DNA of 64,000 bases from Macrotis lagotis (lineage: Eukaryota; Chordata; Mammalia; Peramelemorphia; Peramelidae): NCBI RefSeq assembly GCF_037893015.1, contig NC_133661.1, forward strand, positions 184,824,306 to 184,888,305, given 5' to 3'. A program made the position numbers and the translations under genes. Below, piece by piece: positions 10,501 to 22,032 of the stretch (position 1 is its first letter; each line of letters starts with the position of its first letter). A model generated the notes under the pieces. The model saw only the letters and a program-made list of their open reading frames with translations, searched no databases and was not told the origin of the DNA.

Positions 10501-11050
10501 GATAAAATACTGTTGGGAAAATTGGAAGTTAGTATGGAAGAAACTTAGATTAGACCAACACCTCACACCCTATACCAAGATAAGATCCAAATGGATACAC
10601 GATTTAGACAAACAAAACAATATTATAAGCAAACTACAAGATCACAGAGTAGTTTACCTATCAGATCTATGGAAAGGGAAACAGTTTATGACCAAGGAAG
10701 AGATAGAGAACATCATTCAAAACAAACTAGGTAATTTTGATTACATTAAATTAAAAAGCTCCAGAGAACTTAGGCAAATTTTCAAAAAAAACAATCCATT
10801 TCCCAATTGACAAATGGTCAAAGGATATGCAAAGGTAGTTTTCAGCTGAGAAAATCAAAGTGATCCATAGTCATATGAAAAATTGCTCCAAATCATTACT
10901 TATTAGAGAAATGCAAATTAAAGCATCTCTGAGATACTACCTCATACCTCTCAGACTGGCCAATATGTCCAGAAAGGACAATGATCATTGTTGGAAGGGT
11001 TGCAGGAAATCTGAGACACCCATTGTTGGTGGAGCTGTGAACTAATCCAA
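7600..11050 (+). pseudogene. L1 ORF2 remnant (endonuclease + reverse transcriptase), copy 1
   Basis: Endonuclease codons start near 7,604 (ITLNVNGMNSPLKLKQ) and resume after a SINE with ITEWIKNQNPTICCLKETHL. The RT region is open at 9,003-9,323 ([19 protein letters not shown]) and 9,425-9,922 ([18 protein letters not shown]). The RT metal-binding motif reads FAND instead of FADD, followed by a shortened 'KIQEDPK'. The C-terminal part is open at 10,008-10,295 and 10,860-11,045. Near 10,757 about 107 bases present in the related L1 at 52,258-52,365 are absent. It cannot encode a working protein. Confidence 0.9.
7653..7791 (+). mobile_element. WSINE1-type SINE inserted in the L1 endonuclease region
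   Basis: A sense SINE with 'cctagctgtgtgg' and the tail 'ttgcaaaaacctaaac'. It is flanked by aaacttaagcag (7,641-7,652) and aaatgtaagcag (7,792-7,803). Removing it restores the collinear L1 codons K-L-K-Q-I-T-E-W. Its head lacks about 20 bases found in other copies here: it goes directly from 'aggtgg' to 'ccctggagtc'. Confidence 0.9.
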
Positions 11051-11799
11051 CCTTTCTGGAAAGCAATTTGGAATTATGCCCAAAGGGCAACAAATATTGC
11101 AATACCACTACTGAGCCTATACCCTGAAGAGATGAGGGAAAAGCATAAAAACATCACTTGTACAAAAATATTTATATCAGCCCTGTTTCTAGTGGCAAAA
11201 AAATTGGAAATTAAATGAATGTCCTTCAATTGGGGAATGGCTTAACAAACTGTGGTATATGTATGCCATGGAACACTATTGTCCTATTAGAAACCAGGAG
11301 GGATGGGAATTCAGGGAAGCCTGAAAGTATTTGCATGAACTGATGCTAAGCGAGATGTGCAGAACAAGAAAAACATTGTGCACCCTAACAGCAACGTGGG
11401 GGTGATGATCAACCTTGATGGACTTGCTTATCCCTGAAGGGAAACAACCAGGAACAACTTTGGGCCATCAATGGAGAATACCATCTATAGCCAGCAAAAG
11501 AATTATGGATTTTGAGAAGAGACAAAAGACTATTACTGTCACATTAGGGGAAAAAAAGTTATATTATCAAGTAATTTTACTATCTCGTACTTTATTTTTC
11601 TTTCTTAAGGATATGATTTCTCTGTCATCACATTCAGCTGAGATCAATGTATACCATGGAACCAATGTAAAGACTAACAGACTGCCTTCTGTGGGGTTGG
11701 GGGGAGGGAAGCAAGAATGGGGGGAAATTGTAAAACTCAAAATGAATAAAATCATTCTAAAAAAACAAAAAATAAAATGTAGTAGCTAAAAGTGAATAC

Positions 11800-12085
11800 A
11801 ATATTCCAAGGTTGGACTGATCAATATGGCATTGGTCTCCTTGTTATTCTTCATAAAAGACAAAACATCTCCCCACTGTGGGCATTTCCACTGGCTTTCT
11901 CTTATACTTCAATTCTTTCTCTCTTTGTATTTAACTCTGGTCATTCTTTGTTTTCTTTAAGACCCAATCAAAATCCTATCTTCTTCAAGAAATCTTCCCT
12001 TGTCCTTGCTTATCTTAATGCTTTTCTTCCTTTCTTGCTTTATCCTTCTTTCCTTTCTTTTTCTGTTCATTGCTCACTCACAGAG
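11800..12085 (+). repeat. L2 LINE fragment (C-terminal coding/3' part)
   Basis: The order 'catttccactggctttctc', 'gacccaatcaaaatcc' and 'ttcttcaagaaatcttccct' parallels the L2 motif of 'tttaagactcagctcaaatgcca...gaagccttccct'. It continues at 12,395 beyond a MIR-type SINE. Confidence 0.65.
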
Positions 12086-12300
12086 ATAGCTCATAGTACA
12101 GTGACTAGAACTCTGAGTTTGGAATCAGGAAGACTTTAGTTCATATCCTGCCACAGACACTTACAAGCTGTATGACTCTGGGCAAATCAATTTACCCTCT
12201 CTTTGTCTCAGGTACCTCAGGTATATATGGGGATAATAATAGTATCTATAACACAAGGTTGCTGTGAGGATCAAATGAGATAATATTTGATAAATGCTTA
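12086..12300 (+). repeat. MIR/THER1-type CORE-SINE, nearly complete
   Basis: It contains, in order, 'gagtttggaatcaggaagac', 'ctgccacagacacttacaag', 'tctgggcaaatca', 'ggggataataatagta' and 'gaggatcaaatgagataata'. This is the full MIR-type head, core and tail, in sense orientation, inserted into the L2. Confidence 0.8.
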
Positions 12301-12394
12301 TTCCCTTACCTTTTTTGCTACAAATGTGAACTGCTTTATTATATAGGAACCTCACCAAAAAAATCTCAGCCCAATAATATTAATGCAATGAGTA

Positions 12395-12558
12395 TTTCTA
12401 CAATTTATTCTGACTCTATAGCTTCTTTACATATAGCTGTTTTCATGTCATCTCTTCCATTCAACTATGTATTTTTCTTTACTTTGTATTCTGGCACTGA
12501 ACCTAGGGACCAAAACAAAGTAATTGCTTAATAAATGCTTATTGACTAGATTTTTATC
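12395..12558 (+). repeat. L2 LINE 3' end
   Basis: 'cattcaactatgtatttttc' is followed by 'tggcactgaacctag' and 'gcttaataaatgcttattga', the typical L2 3' terminus. It is the continuation of 11,800-12,085. Confidence 0.65.
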
Positions 12559-13659
12559 TTCCTTGATATAAGTATTCCTTTCCTATTATAAGCTTCCTAA
12601 CTTCAAAGTCTATCTTAATATATGTAGCTGTTTGCATTGTTCTTGTTGATTGTTGTCATTTGTTATTATTATTGAGTTGTATTGTCTTTGAACTCTACCA
12701 GGTTGTTCCAAATTGGAACATCTTCAAGTCTAGGTTCAATAATGGACTATATATTTCATTGAAGGAGCAAGATAAGTCAAAGAGGTTTGTCACTACATTA
12801 TCCTCAGGGAGTGAATTTTTCAACCATAGAAACTTTGAAAATCTATCTAATCTAATGTCATAGAAAAGCTGCAGATCACCATATAAATCACAGCTCTTCA
12901 AAAAAATTAAATATTATTATCACAATTAGCAATTTTTAAAATGATCACACTATCAATAATAATTTTGCTTAAAATTTTGATAATATGGCAACCTGAAGTT
13001 ATTTCCAAATTTGTAGTAGCTATGTCACACTAAAGGATAAGGTATTGAGTTTTATAGATCTAAGATCTTTTATACATGAATGACTATTGAGCCAGGTCTT
13101 CCCCAGTCCTGTATTTACATAATTTGGGGGCATTGGCTAATCTTAGTAAAAGAATTTATAATTTTAAAACTCCATTAAATTTCATTTTGATGATTTCAAC
13201 GCTTCTTCCCTATTTAAAGAAATAATTTTAAAATCTAATTTTAGATGCTATTATCTAATCCAGTTCTGAATCACCTGAAAAGTAGATAATTGTGGCATCA
13301 ACATCTTCATCCAAACCAATGAAGAAGAAAATGTTGAAGAAAAACAGAACCACAGACATAATTCTACTGCAACCTAGAAAATACCTTCATCTACCTTGAA
13401 GGTGATCTATTAATCAAAACATTCAACTGTGAAATCATATAATTATAATATTTTCTAATCCATATATTTCTATTTTCTCTACACATAATTCATTAGAAAT
13501 TCCTATTTCATTCATTAAAAAGATAAAAAAGGAAATGAAGCAAGTTTTACACAATGAGTTATCCCTAAACCCATTCTAGCTCCTACTAGTCAATTCCTTC
13601 TTTTGTATGTTCTCATGAACTATCTGTTTAATAATTTCTTTTAAAATTGTGGCTTCTTC
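12559..13659. other. Unassigned AT-rich DNA, no feature recognised
   Basis: No gene, recognisable repeat or simple repeat was identified here. Short open frames at 12,660-12,901 occur on both strands, are identical between the copies and have no recognisable protein character. The 12,140-13,160 stretch is almost free of differences from copy 2. Confidence 0.5.
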
Positions 13660-13905
13660 AGAGTCTGTTGCTATCGTTCAATCATTGTCATGTCTGACTC
13701 TTTGTGACCCCATGATCCATAACACACCATTTACTATCCATGAAGTTATATTGGTAAAGTTACTAGAATGGTTTGCCATTTTCTTCTCCATTATATTAAG
13801 GCAAAAAAAAAGGTTAAGTAACTGATGTCTAAGGACATATTTGAACTCAGATCTTCCTTATTCCAGACCCAGTACTCAACTCAATGAATTACTTAGCTTC
13901 CTCAA
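13660..13905 (-). repeat. MAR1-type marsupial SINE, antisense
   Basis: 'gttcaatcattgtcatgtctgactctttgtgacccc' leads to 'ggtttgccattttcttctcc' and 'tttgaactcagatcttcctta', ending near 'caatgaattacttagct'. This is the full antisense MAR1 order from tail to tRNA-like head. A 9-base A run interrupts it at about 13,803. Confidence 0.8.
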
Positions 13906-14384
13906 ATTTGTCTTCCTTTTATTTTATGAAAAACAATAGAGAAATTAAATCATGTGAGTTTTTGATGTTCACATTCTTTGATCCAGTAGTACCAAGATTA
14001 GAATCTTATCCTAAAGAGATTACTGACAAAACAGAAGGGAAAGAAAACTTAATACTCCCCTCCCACCAAAAAATTCTCACAGTAAAAGTATATAAGAGCA
14101 AAAAGCCTTGTTACAAGTTAGATTCCCAGTGACTAGGAAATAGTTGAATAAGTTAGGATAATAAATCTAACAAAATATCACTATGTCATGCTATGAAAAT
14201 ACTTCTATTAAGAGCCAAAATAACTGTGTTGATCTTCCATACTAGTCAAATAGTAGTGGATGAGTTCCAAAAGCTCTAAGTTTCTAAATGATAGCAATGA
14301 CTCTCTAAGACTGTTATGTATTATTCTGTTTTTTACTTATCTATCTATGTGTCTTATTTTTCATTAGATCATGATAATTTGCTA

Positions 14385-14625
14385 GCCATGTAATCCTAGG
14401 CAATTCATTTAATCTCTGTTTGCCTTAGTTTCCCCTCTGTGGATTTTCTTGGCAAGATCCTGGAGTTGCTTGTCATTTGCTTCTCTAGCTCTTCATAGGG
14501 TTAAGTGGCTCGCCCAGGGTCACATTATAAATAAGTGTTTGAGGCTGGATTTGAACACAGGAATATTGGCCTTCCTGACTCCAGATCTGGCAGTCTATCC
14601 ACTGTCCCACCTAGCTGCCCAATTC
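14385..14625 (-). repeat. Marsupial SINE pair: short sense piece joined to antisense MAR1-type SINE
   Basis: At 14,385-14,437 a sense SINE segment ('gtaatcctaggcaattca' then 'tgccttagtttcccc') is joined at about 14,440 to an antisense MAR1-type segment. That segment runs 'ttttcttggcaagatcctgg', 'ggctggatttgaacacagg', 'atccactgtcccacctagct'. This implies two insertions or an inversion. Bases 13,906-14,384 hold nothing recognised. Confidence 0.7.
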
Positions 14626-14959
14626 TGCACACAGTAGGTTATTAATAAATGATGAATTAAATTGAATTGGTCCTAAGCCAGGCCTTCTTAATTTCATAGT
14701 CATTAGAATGTAATTATGAAGAATTTCATTCCTTAGCTTTTAAATTTGGACTTAATTTTTCTTTCCATCTGGTGATTTAGTCTTTAGGGAAACAGATAAG
14801 TCAAAAAAGAACATTAGAGATTTAAGGATATTTTCTAAATAAGTCAGACACACAATATGCATTTTTGTCTAAAATATCTAATTGGATTAGATAAAAACAG
14901 CTTCTTTTTTTCATCATCTAAATAATTGCTGTAATTTTCAATGCCATCTACTCCTGTAG

Positions 14960-15090
14960 ATATAGTCTGAATTCTCAATAAGTATTTATTAAGTGCTTGC
15001 AATATGCCACATTGGAAATATAATGAAAGACAAAAGAACAATCTGCCCTTGAGGAACTCACAATCAAATAGGGGAAGCAACAAAACTATC
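14960..15090. repeat. Ancient mammal-wide repeat piece ('tttattaagtgc...' type)
   Basis: 'caataagtatttattaagtg' is followed by 'gcaatatgccac', 'ggaaatataatgaaagac' and 'cccttgaggaactcacaatc'. This order recurs in this window at 18,890, 19,815, 23,040 and 48,690. The family name was not assigned. Confidence 0.5.
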
Positions 15091-15591
15091 AAAAACTCTT
15101 AAAAATTTTCTTAATAATTTCCTTTACAATCAATGGTGCAGCCTAAGTCCTTGTTGCATCCACTTTATTTAATCAGTAACCAGCACTAACTGATCTCATC
15201 TCCAAGGATTTCCCAAGGCTAAAAAAGGCTATAAATAGAAGAACAGTGAGAATAGTAGTTGATAGAGGAGTTTGGAAGTACTAGAGAGTGAAGACCCTTT
15301 CTCCCCTCTCTCCCTCTCTTTCTATTCTTCTTTCTCCCCTCTTCAAAATTCCAATTTCCTATTTAACTTTGAGAGGAAAATTCCATTCAGAAATTAGCAG
15401 TAAACAATTTCCAGAGTACTCTAAAGGAACTGGAGTTTTGTCTTCTATCTATTCCCTAGAAAATTAAGATAATGCAATGTATTTAAAACACAAATATGAT
15501 GTTAAGATAAACATCTAGTACTTTGCTATTTTACTTCATTCTTTTCATCATTTCTGTCTGAAAGGGTGTAAAATACACCTTGAAAATACTG

Positions 15592-15593
<2 letters not shown>

Positions 15594-15668
<75 letters not shown>
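15594..15668. repeat. Compound microsatellite (TA)n(GA)n
   Basis: About 37 bases of TA (15,594-15,630) run directly into about 38 bases of GA (15,631-15,668). In copy 2 the TA tract is longer and the GA tract shorter (39,709-39,777), so the locus has mutated since the duplication. Bases 15,091-15,593 hold nothing recognised apart from a pyrimidine-rich stretch at 15,297-15,345. Confidence 0.98.
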
Positions 15669-15671
<3 letters not shown>

Positions 15672-15844
15672 TTTTCAGAAATACTAAAGAACTCATGTAA
15701 AATTTTAATAGCTTCTTTTAATAGAGGATTTTAGCAAATGTTCTCTACAGTAATGCATCAGTAATTTAAAAAATCCACTTGTAAAAAAAGCACAAGGAAA
15801 TTTTGTTTTTCATCTCTCCTAAGGAGAAACTAAATTAAATATAG

Positions 15845-15960
15845 ATTAGAATCACAGAACCATGAAGTATTAGAGCAGAAATGAGCCTTAAGGATTTTTT
15901 ACCCCTGCTTTCTCATTTTACAATTAAGGAAATTAAGGTATAGTAAAAAAGAGTCAATTA
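15845..15960 (-). repeat. MIR-like ancient SINE fragment, antisense
   Basis: 'gaatcacagaaccatgaagtattagagc' leads to 'tctcattttacaattaagga' and 'attaaggta'. This is the diverged antisense form of a MIR-like repeat. Confidence 0.5.
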
Positions 15961-16284
15961 TTCAAAGTATCAAAACCACTCAATGCAAGATGATCTTGCT
16001 ACAGGATTGACCAGCCAACTACCCAAAGGTGGAATCATTTGGAACACGAGAAACAATAGAAGGTAAGTTTCACCATGCAGTAAACTTTATTCTCTTTTTT
16101 ACTCTTAAGAAGTTTTTTTTTACTTTATTTCTAACATTTCATCAGTAGGTTCTCAATATAAACTAACACCAAATATCTATTGTAGTTGGATGAATAACTA
16201 TTTACCCAAGCACTGGAGTAGGGATGGAGTTAGATGGTAGAAGGGGAAAGAAAAATGATGAAAAAGACTACTAAGAATGTAGTC

Positions 16285-16460
16285 ATATTGGTCCAGGGGT
16301 AAGGGGACCCAAGTTTGAATCCCAGCTGTGTAACCAGCCCACTGCAGGACCTTGGGTAGATTAAAATCCTTTTCTATGGTTCAGTTTCCCTACCTCTAAA
16401 ATGATGAAATTGAACTAGATGATCTCATAACTACCTTCCAACACCATAATTTTATCATTT
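16285..16460 (+). repeat. MIR-type SINE fragment
   Basis: 'caagtttgaatcccagctgt' is followed by 'gaccttgggtagatt', 'tcagtttccctacctctaaa' and 'gaactagatgatctcataa'. This is the MIR tRNA-related region followed by the core, with marked divergence. Confidence 0.6.
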
Positions 16461-16764
16461 TATATTTATAAATATAATTTTATATTTATATTTATAATTT
16501 TATCAAACTGAATTTCTGCCTGATTTGTCAATTGATTCATCCGTCTATGACCTTGCAAAGCAATATTAGATGAAAATAAGTTCCAGAATCTACCCCTGAG
16601 GTTATATGGTCAGCTGTTTAGGGTTTCAACTTTGCAACCACACCATTAGAGTTTAAAAGATTTTAAGGAAAGCAGGTACAAATGGCTGTTTCTTTGTTTG
16701 AAAAAGGTGTTTAAAATCTGGGCTCTAAAGATAATTTTGAACTATGAAATGCAGTACTGCCTTA

Positions 16765-16925
16765 GTATCATAGATTTAGAACTGAATGAAACCTTGGACA
16801 TATCTAATTCAACATTCTCATTTTGCAGATGAGGAAAACAAGATATTGAGAAGCTATTCAGGATCCCACAGATAGTAAGAGCCAGGACAAAGATGTAAAC
16901 CCACCTCCTTCTGACTCTGAATTCT
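16765..16925 (-). repeat. MIR-type SINE, antisense
   Basis: 'cattttgcagatgaggaaaa' leads to 'atcccacagatagtaagagc' and 'ccacctccttctgactct', the antisense MIR order. Confidence 0.65.
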
Positions 16926-17284
16926 CAAAATGAGAATACATACCAAGATCAGACCTACACAGAGTCAGAGTAAGGGGATACAATCTAAATGTAACTGAAA
17001 GGTGATTTCTACCCCCCAAATTCTCAACCTTAGAAAGGTTCTCAATGGTCAAATAGTCCAAACCCTGTTAAAAGCAGAAATCCCCTCCTGCCTCTCCTTA
17101 TATACCCTTGGGATCAGGGAACTCAATACTTTTTTTTGGCAATTCACTCTCCTTCATTTCCTTTCCTGGCAAACCAAAGGACAAAGTGCAGCAGTTTCTC
17201 CTCCCTACCCACCAAAATCAAAAATTACATGAAAATGTAAACACTCACAGTAATGATCCCTGTGAATATTCTCCTCCATCTCTT

Positions 17285-17519
17285 GAATACAGCTGAAGGC
17301 TCGGATCACTCCTCAGAGTAATGAATGACTTCACTACTTTCAAAGCAACTCATTCCATTTTTTTTAACAATACAAATTCTTAGAATATTCTTTATAAAGC
17401 TAAATGTCTCCCTGTAACTTTTACCCATTGATTCTTATTCATTCACTTGAAGTCACACCAAATAAAAATAATGCCTTTATTATATGATATTCTTCAAATG
17501 CTTGAAGACTATTATCACC
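17285..17519 (+). repeat. CR1/L3-like LINE 3' UTR fragment
   Basis: 'tccctgtaacttttacccattg' is followed by 'tcttcaaatgcttgaagacta' and 'ttatcacc'. This is the word order of the old CR1/L3-type 3' UTR found in mammals. It is degraded and interrupted by the microsatellite that follows. Confidence 0.5.
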
Positions 17520-17558
17520 ACACACAGACACAGACACAGACACAGACACAGACACACA

Positions 17559-17612
<54 letters not shown>
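17520..17612. repeat. Microsatellite (CAGACA)n(CA)n
   Basis: CACAGA/CAGACA units pass into a pure CA tract with one 'catacaca' interruption. In copy 2 (41,624-41,706) there is one more CAGACA unit, a shorter CA tract and no interruption. Long cysteine-valine or histidine-threonine open frames here are artefacts of the repeat. Confidence 0.98.
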
Positions 17613-17616
<4 letters not shown>

Positions 17617-17752
17617 AATGCTGTCTCCAGATGAAGTAACATTAGTTCCTTTGATTATCATATGACATTAATGTAGTTCCATTCCACCTTGCCTAAAAAC
17701 TCCACCAATTGAGTTTCTTCACTACTTTGGACATTAAAAAGGATGTCTCTAG

Positions 17753-17905
17753 GGGGCAGCTAGGTGGTACAGTGGATACAGCACTGGCCCTGGAACAGGG
17801 AGAATCTGAGTTCAAATCCAACCTCAGGCATTTAATAATTGCCTAACTGTGTGACCTTGGGCAAGTCACTTAACCCCATTGCCTTAAATAAATAAAAATT
17901 TTAAA
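17753..17905 (+). mobile_element. WSINE1-type marsupial SINE
   Basis: 'gggggcagctaggtggtaca', 'ggccctgg', 'gagttcaaatccaacctcag' and 'aagtcacttaaccccattgcc' end in an A-rich tail. This copy has the full head. Confidence 0.85.
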
Positions 17906-18369
17906 AAAGAATCTTCTCTAGAAGTTGCATTAGTTAATGTCACCAATAAACGAGTGTGAGAGGGTAGAGGAAAGATCTCTACTATTTATCTATTCTTTTA
18001 ATTGTACAGATTCATTAGATTATTTGGAGATTCTAGTCCTGAAGAAATGGAATCTAAAACAAGAAAGTTTCAGTAGCTCAGAAGATGTATAGATGGGTGG
18101 TAGAAAATCATGGCATGGATTATCATAGATGAGCAGATTATCATAGATGAGATGTCACAAAGTGTATACTCTCATAATAAGGAATGTGAGTCAAAAAAGA
18201 AAAAACTAATGCAATTGTCTGGGCACTGAAAGATGATAGCAACCACAGGGGAGAGGAATATTGCAAAAAATAACCTTTAATCCTTTACCAGTTCATCTAT
18301 CTTTGGTACAATTCTTCTATTTTTCATTGTGGAATGTGATGTCCACTGAGTTGGTTCTTTTCTCAATCT

Positions 18370-18835
18370 TTCACTGAAGGTATGACCCTGGGAAAGTGAT
18401 TTAAATTATCTGTCTCTCAGTTCTCTTGATAAAGAAAATGAGGAAGTTGAATTGGGTTGTCCTCAAGATTTAATCCAGCTTTCAAATTCTTCATCTCAGT
18501 TAATTTAGAAAGAAATAATATAAGTAGGCATTATTTGCAGCTCCAGAATGAAGGAGAATTGGAGAATGACCTATTAAAACAAATGTCAGGAGGATTCATC
18601 CTCCCTTTCTAACTTGGAAGGAGACAATCTGACCCTAATGTACACCAAAGCAGATAAAATACAATGGAGTAAGAATCATGAGAATTCAGCTCAAATCTTT
18701 CTAGCACTAACTAAGCAGAGGTGTGACTTTTGACCAGTCATATTACCTCTCTGGATTTCAGTTTCTTTGTCTGTAAAATGAGTGGTCGAAGGAGATAATT
18801 TCTAAAGTTTGTTCCAGTTCTAAACCCTACTCACC
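18370..18835 (+). repeat. Two MIR-type SINE fragments
   Basis: At 18,370-18,500 'aaggtatgaccctgggaaag' leads to 'tctctcagttctcttgataa'. At 18,690-18,835 'gtgtgacttttgaccagtca' leads to 'tctggatttcagtttctttg' and 'gtctgtaaaatgag'. Both keep the MIR 'ctgggcaa...ctcagtttcc...tgtaaaatg' order. The spacer 18,500-18,690 holds nothing recognised. Confidence 0.55.
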
Positions 18836-18889
18836 TTGAAAAAAAACTTTTCTCCGTTAAACCCTCCATCGCATTCTCCCACCCTTTTA

Positions 18890-19330
18890 ATGAACTAATA
18901 AGTATATATTATCAATTTTATGCTAGGCTCTGAGGATACAAAGTAAAAAGTTAAACCCTTCCCCTTCCTATCTTCAAGAAGCTTACATTCTCACTGATGA
19001 AAGGCGATAACAATAGGATAAATTAGGAAATACATAATATATATATATACAAAATGTACAATATCAATAAGTATTTAAAAAGCATATACAAAATAAAGAC
19101 AAGGAGGGAGAGGGCACTAGAAATTGGGAGGAAAAGGGAAAACTTAATGTAGAAAGTGTCATTTGGGAAGAGTTTCAAGGAAACAAGGAATTCTAAGAAG
19201 GGAAGTGGACATTGCATTTCACGCATGAGGGAAAGCAAGTGTTTGGGGATGGCAGATGACATGTCATTCATAAGGAATTTGGGTCATTCTTGAGGTGTAG
19301 TTTGGTTGGACCACAAAATTCTTGAAAAGA
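18890..19330. repeat. Ancient mammal-wide repeat, family unassigned
   Basis: 'aataagtatatattatcaatt', 'gctaggctctgaggatacaa' and 'caagaagcttacattctcac' are followed by a purine-rich part with 'gaagtggacattgcatttca' and 'agcaagtgtttgggg'. The order matches a common old mammalian repeat also seen at 21,360 and 23,040. Confidence 0.4.
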
Positions 19331-19891
19331 AGCAATGTTTTAGCAAGGCAATTTAAGAGAATTATTCATTCATTGTCCCAGTCACTTTCTTAATTTCTTG
19401 GCAAAAGTTTTATCTGTGCTCAAGAAAGAAAAAAGGTCTTTGGACATCATAAAGGAGTCAGGGCATAAAGCATGAAGGTGGGAGTATGGTCTGTGAAGCC
19501 CACCTACACCTTCCTAGCAAGCTGAAAGTATTCACTCCTTCTTTATATACTCCTGGATTTTTTTTTGGTCTGGATCTCTCTTTTACCATCATCACATCAA
19601 TTTTTATACTTACCTATGTATATGTCACTTCCCTCTTGGAAGAATATAGTTACTTGAGTATAGGGACTAGTTCAATTTTTTTCTTTTATCCACTGTTCAT
19701 TCTTACACAATATCTTAAACATAGGTACTTATATAGGTAGGTATTTAATAACAACTTCTTAATGAATTAATTGAAGTGAGTTAATATATATTCATGGACT
19801 TTGAGTGTAGTGTATAAATTCAATTTAATGCACATTTATTAAGTGTCTACTATATGCCAAGTACTGACCTAGCTATACAAAAAAAAAGATT

Positions 19892-19962
19892 TTTGTTGTT
19901 CAGTTGTTTCAGTCATATCCCACTCTTCATGACATCATTTTGGGGTTTCCTGGGCAAACAGA
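19892..19962 (-). repeat. MAR1-type SINE tail, antisense
   Basis: 'tttttgttgttcagttgttt', 'cactcttcatgacatcattt' and 'ggggtttcctgggcaaa' form the antisense 3' part of a MAR1-type SINE. Bases 19,963-21,094 hold nothing recognised. Confidence 0.7.
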
Positions 19963-21094
19963 AAAAAAAGAGGATTTTTCAAGTAATTACTATATTGGGG
20001 AATCATTCTAAGGCTTGTTCTATGCCCAAGTGCAAACACTCCAGTTGATCAAGTGAGAGGCTTCCTAAGGGGCACCAGAAATATTATTTGTTCTTCCAAA
20101 CAACACTATTTGAACGGTCACACAGCCTGAAATGACAGGGAAGGAAGACATTCACCACTTGATTATAGAATCTTGTTACCGAGATGGTTCTTGCTGATAT
20201 GAAAACATCATTCAAGCATTCCTTGTAAAAGTTTATGACATTCATCATCACTATCCACATTTCCTGTTTGATCTTTATTGGAGATTAAGTCTTTAAGTAT
20301 ATGGATATTCTTTCTTTCTTTCTAATGCAATACAATTCACCAAGCAGCATGAAATAAAAGTAAAGGGGGAAGAGGAAGAACAGAGATGGAGATCTGGAAG
20401 TTACCTGGAAAAGGGAGAAATGGGAAGATCTCAAATATAAACACCCTGTATCACAAATGTGCTTCTTATCTGTCCTATTTCTCAGTCAATGAATATGACT
20501 CTTGAATTTCTTTTGTATTTACAAGCTTTTCTTGCTTAATGCATTTTAGTCATTGTTCTTGCACTAATTAATAGACAAATCGCTTCCCCTTCAGAGTGTT
20601 AGTTTTCCCCTCTATAATCGGAGAGGCTTACATTAAAGATACCTAAGGTTACTACTGATTTTAATGTTCTGCTATCCTAAGTGTATTTTTCTATACGCTC
20701 CCTATTGAGTTTCCTTGTGATTTCTCTCTTTAATTACTTCTCAATATTAATCCTTTCCTCAATCAAACCAGTATTGGGTTAATATTATGTCAAGTCAATT
20801 AAAAAAACATTTCTTACATGTCTACCCTCTCCTAAAGTCCTGCATTCTCATTTTAGAATGGATGCAACTAATTTCTTGAAGGTTGAACAATAGACCTCTT
20901 ATCTGAGAGGTGCTAATGAACTGAGGAAGGCTTCAAGTTTGAGCCTGGTGATGGATCATACATCCATTCTTCAAGGTCCTGTCTAGCTAAAGTCAGAAAG
21001 ATTAAATACACATTAGCCATGAGGTAATAAATGTTCAGCCAAAGCAAATCTCAAAGATCATCTACTAAATTGTAGAGGGGATGTGATCTGATAA

Positions 21095-21225
21095 GATTAT
21101 AGGATTATAGATCAAGAACTTAAAGAGACCTTAAAAGTCAACTAGTCCAAATCCTTCATTTTACAAATGAGGAAACTGAGGCCCAAAAGGTGACTTTTAA
21201 GTGACTTTTCTAAGGCTTTTATCAG
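21095..21225 (-). repeat. MIR-like SINE fragment, antisense
   Basis: 'ccttaaaagtcaactagtcc' is followed by 'cattttacaaatgaggaaac' and 'tgaggcccaaaagg', the antisense MIR-like core. Confidence 0.6.
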
Positions 21226-21359
21226 TAAAGAAACTATTCATACCAGCCAAATCACAAATTCTTGAATAAATGAAATCTATCCAAAGTATAATATTCCATT
21301 AAACATGCCAAGGAAAACAGCACAGTCTTAGTTTTCTAGGAACTTAGAATCTATTAAGG

Positions 21360-21800
21360 ATCATATGATGTGTAAACAGAGAAGTATAGCACAAAGTAGG
21401 ATGTGATGTGGGCAAAAGGAAAAATTCAAACAGTTTTCTAGGAACACTGGAGGAAGGAATGCATTCTGGGCATGAGAAACATCCCACATAAATGCACAAG
21501 GACAGGAGGCAGTAGGTTGATTTTGGGTAATAACTAAGAGTTCACCTTGATTGAAACCGAATTACATGAAATAAGAACCAAATTGTTGAGGGACTTAAAT
21601 GCCCTGCTAAATTAAAAAATTTATGTGTTAACTACTAGCAATTGGAAACCACTGATGATTTTTGAATAGAGAAATTATGTGATCAAACCTGTGCCATAAG
21701 AAGATTGTTTCATCAATACTGTGAAGGATGAATTGATGGAAGGAAGATGGGAATAGGATCTGTAGGCAGAGAGATGCAGTTGTATTGTAAAGTTTTATCT
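21360..21800. repeat. Ancient mammal-wide repeat, family unassigned
   Basis: 'ggaatgcattctgggcatga', 'ttgagggacttaaatgccct', 'aaccactgatgatttttgaa' and 'ttatgtgatcaaacctgtgc' follow the order of a common old mammalian interspersed repeat. I recognise the sequence but cannot name its family with certainty. Confidence 0.4.
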
Positions 21801-21856
21801 GTTCCTCCCCTGCAAGGTTTACAACATAATTAAGCAATATGATGCCTCACTATATA

Positions 21857-21868
21857 TACACACACACA

Positions 21869-21933
<65 letters not shown>

Positions 21934-21936
21934 TAT
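21857..21936. repeat. Microsatellite (CA)n(TA)n just upstream of the OR gene
   Basis: A CA tract with one 'cat' break is followed by a short TA tract. It ends about 115 bases before the OR start codon and is kept at the same spacing in copy 2 (45,956-46,034). Confidence 0.97.
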
Positions 21937-22020
21937 ATTTACATAGATACAATTGAAATAAGGTAACAATATAAAGTATGTATTTACATCTCAAAAATAC
22001 AAACAATGATAGCAGGTTCT

Positions 22021-22032
22021 TAATTTTGACAG
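22021..22032 (+). promoter_or_regulatory. Candidate splice acceptor before the OR coding exon
   Basis: taattttgacag ends in AG 18 bases before the ATG. OR genes normally join a non-coding 5' exon to the coding exon shortly upstream of the start, so this is a plausible acceptor. The pyrimidine tract is weak. The sequence is identical in copy 2. Confidence 0.4.

Larger units (their letters stand above)
6104..11778 (+). mobile_element. L1 LINE, 5'-truncated, decayed ORF1 and ORF2, copy 1
   Basis: It begins inside the ORF1 coiled-coil region near 6,104. It passes through the rest of ORF1 (to 6,850), a purine-rich inter-ORF region with G-rich runs (7,120-7,440), and ORF2 (about 7,600-11,050). It ends in an A-rich tail at about 11,778. 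A WSINE1-type SINE sits in the endonuclease region. ORF2 is broken into several frames in both copies, so the element was dead before the segmental duplication. Confidence 0.9.

Noticed and set aside
4517-11778. One full-length L1 interrupted by an L2 insertion
   Set aside because: L2 was inactive long before this L1 type spread, the ORF1 coiled-coil sequence is present on both sides of the L2 block, and a 16-base target duplication closes the first L1 at 5,616. Two separate L1 insertions explain it better.
11790-11850. 'atggcattggtctcc' near 11,828 as the target duplication partner of 'atggaattggcagtctcc' near 6,086 for the second L1
   Set aside because: About 50 bases separate it from the L1 A-rich end and the match needs a gap, so it is not convincing.
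17439-17665. Long Cys-Val or His-Thr repeat proteins (also at 21,830, 41,543, 45,929 and 62,559)
   Set aside because: They are translations of CA/GT microsatellites.
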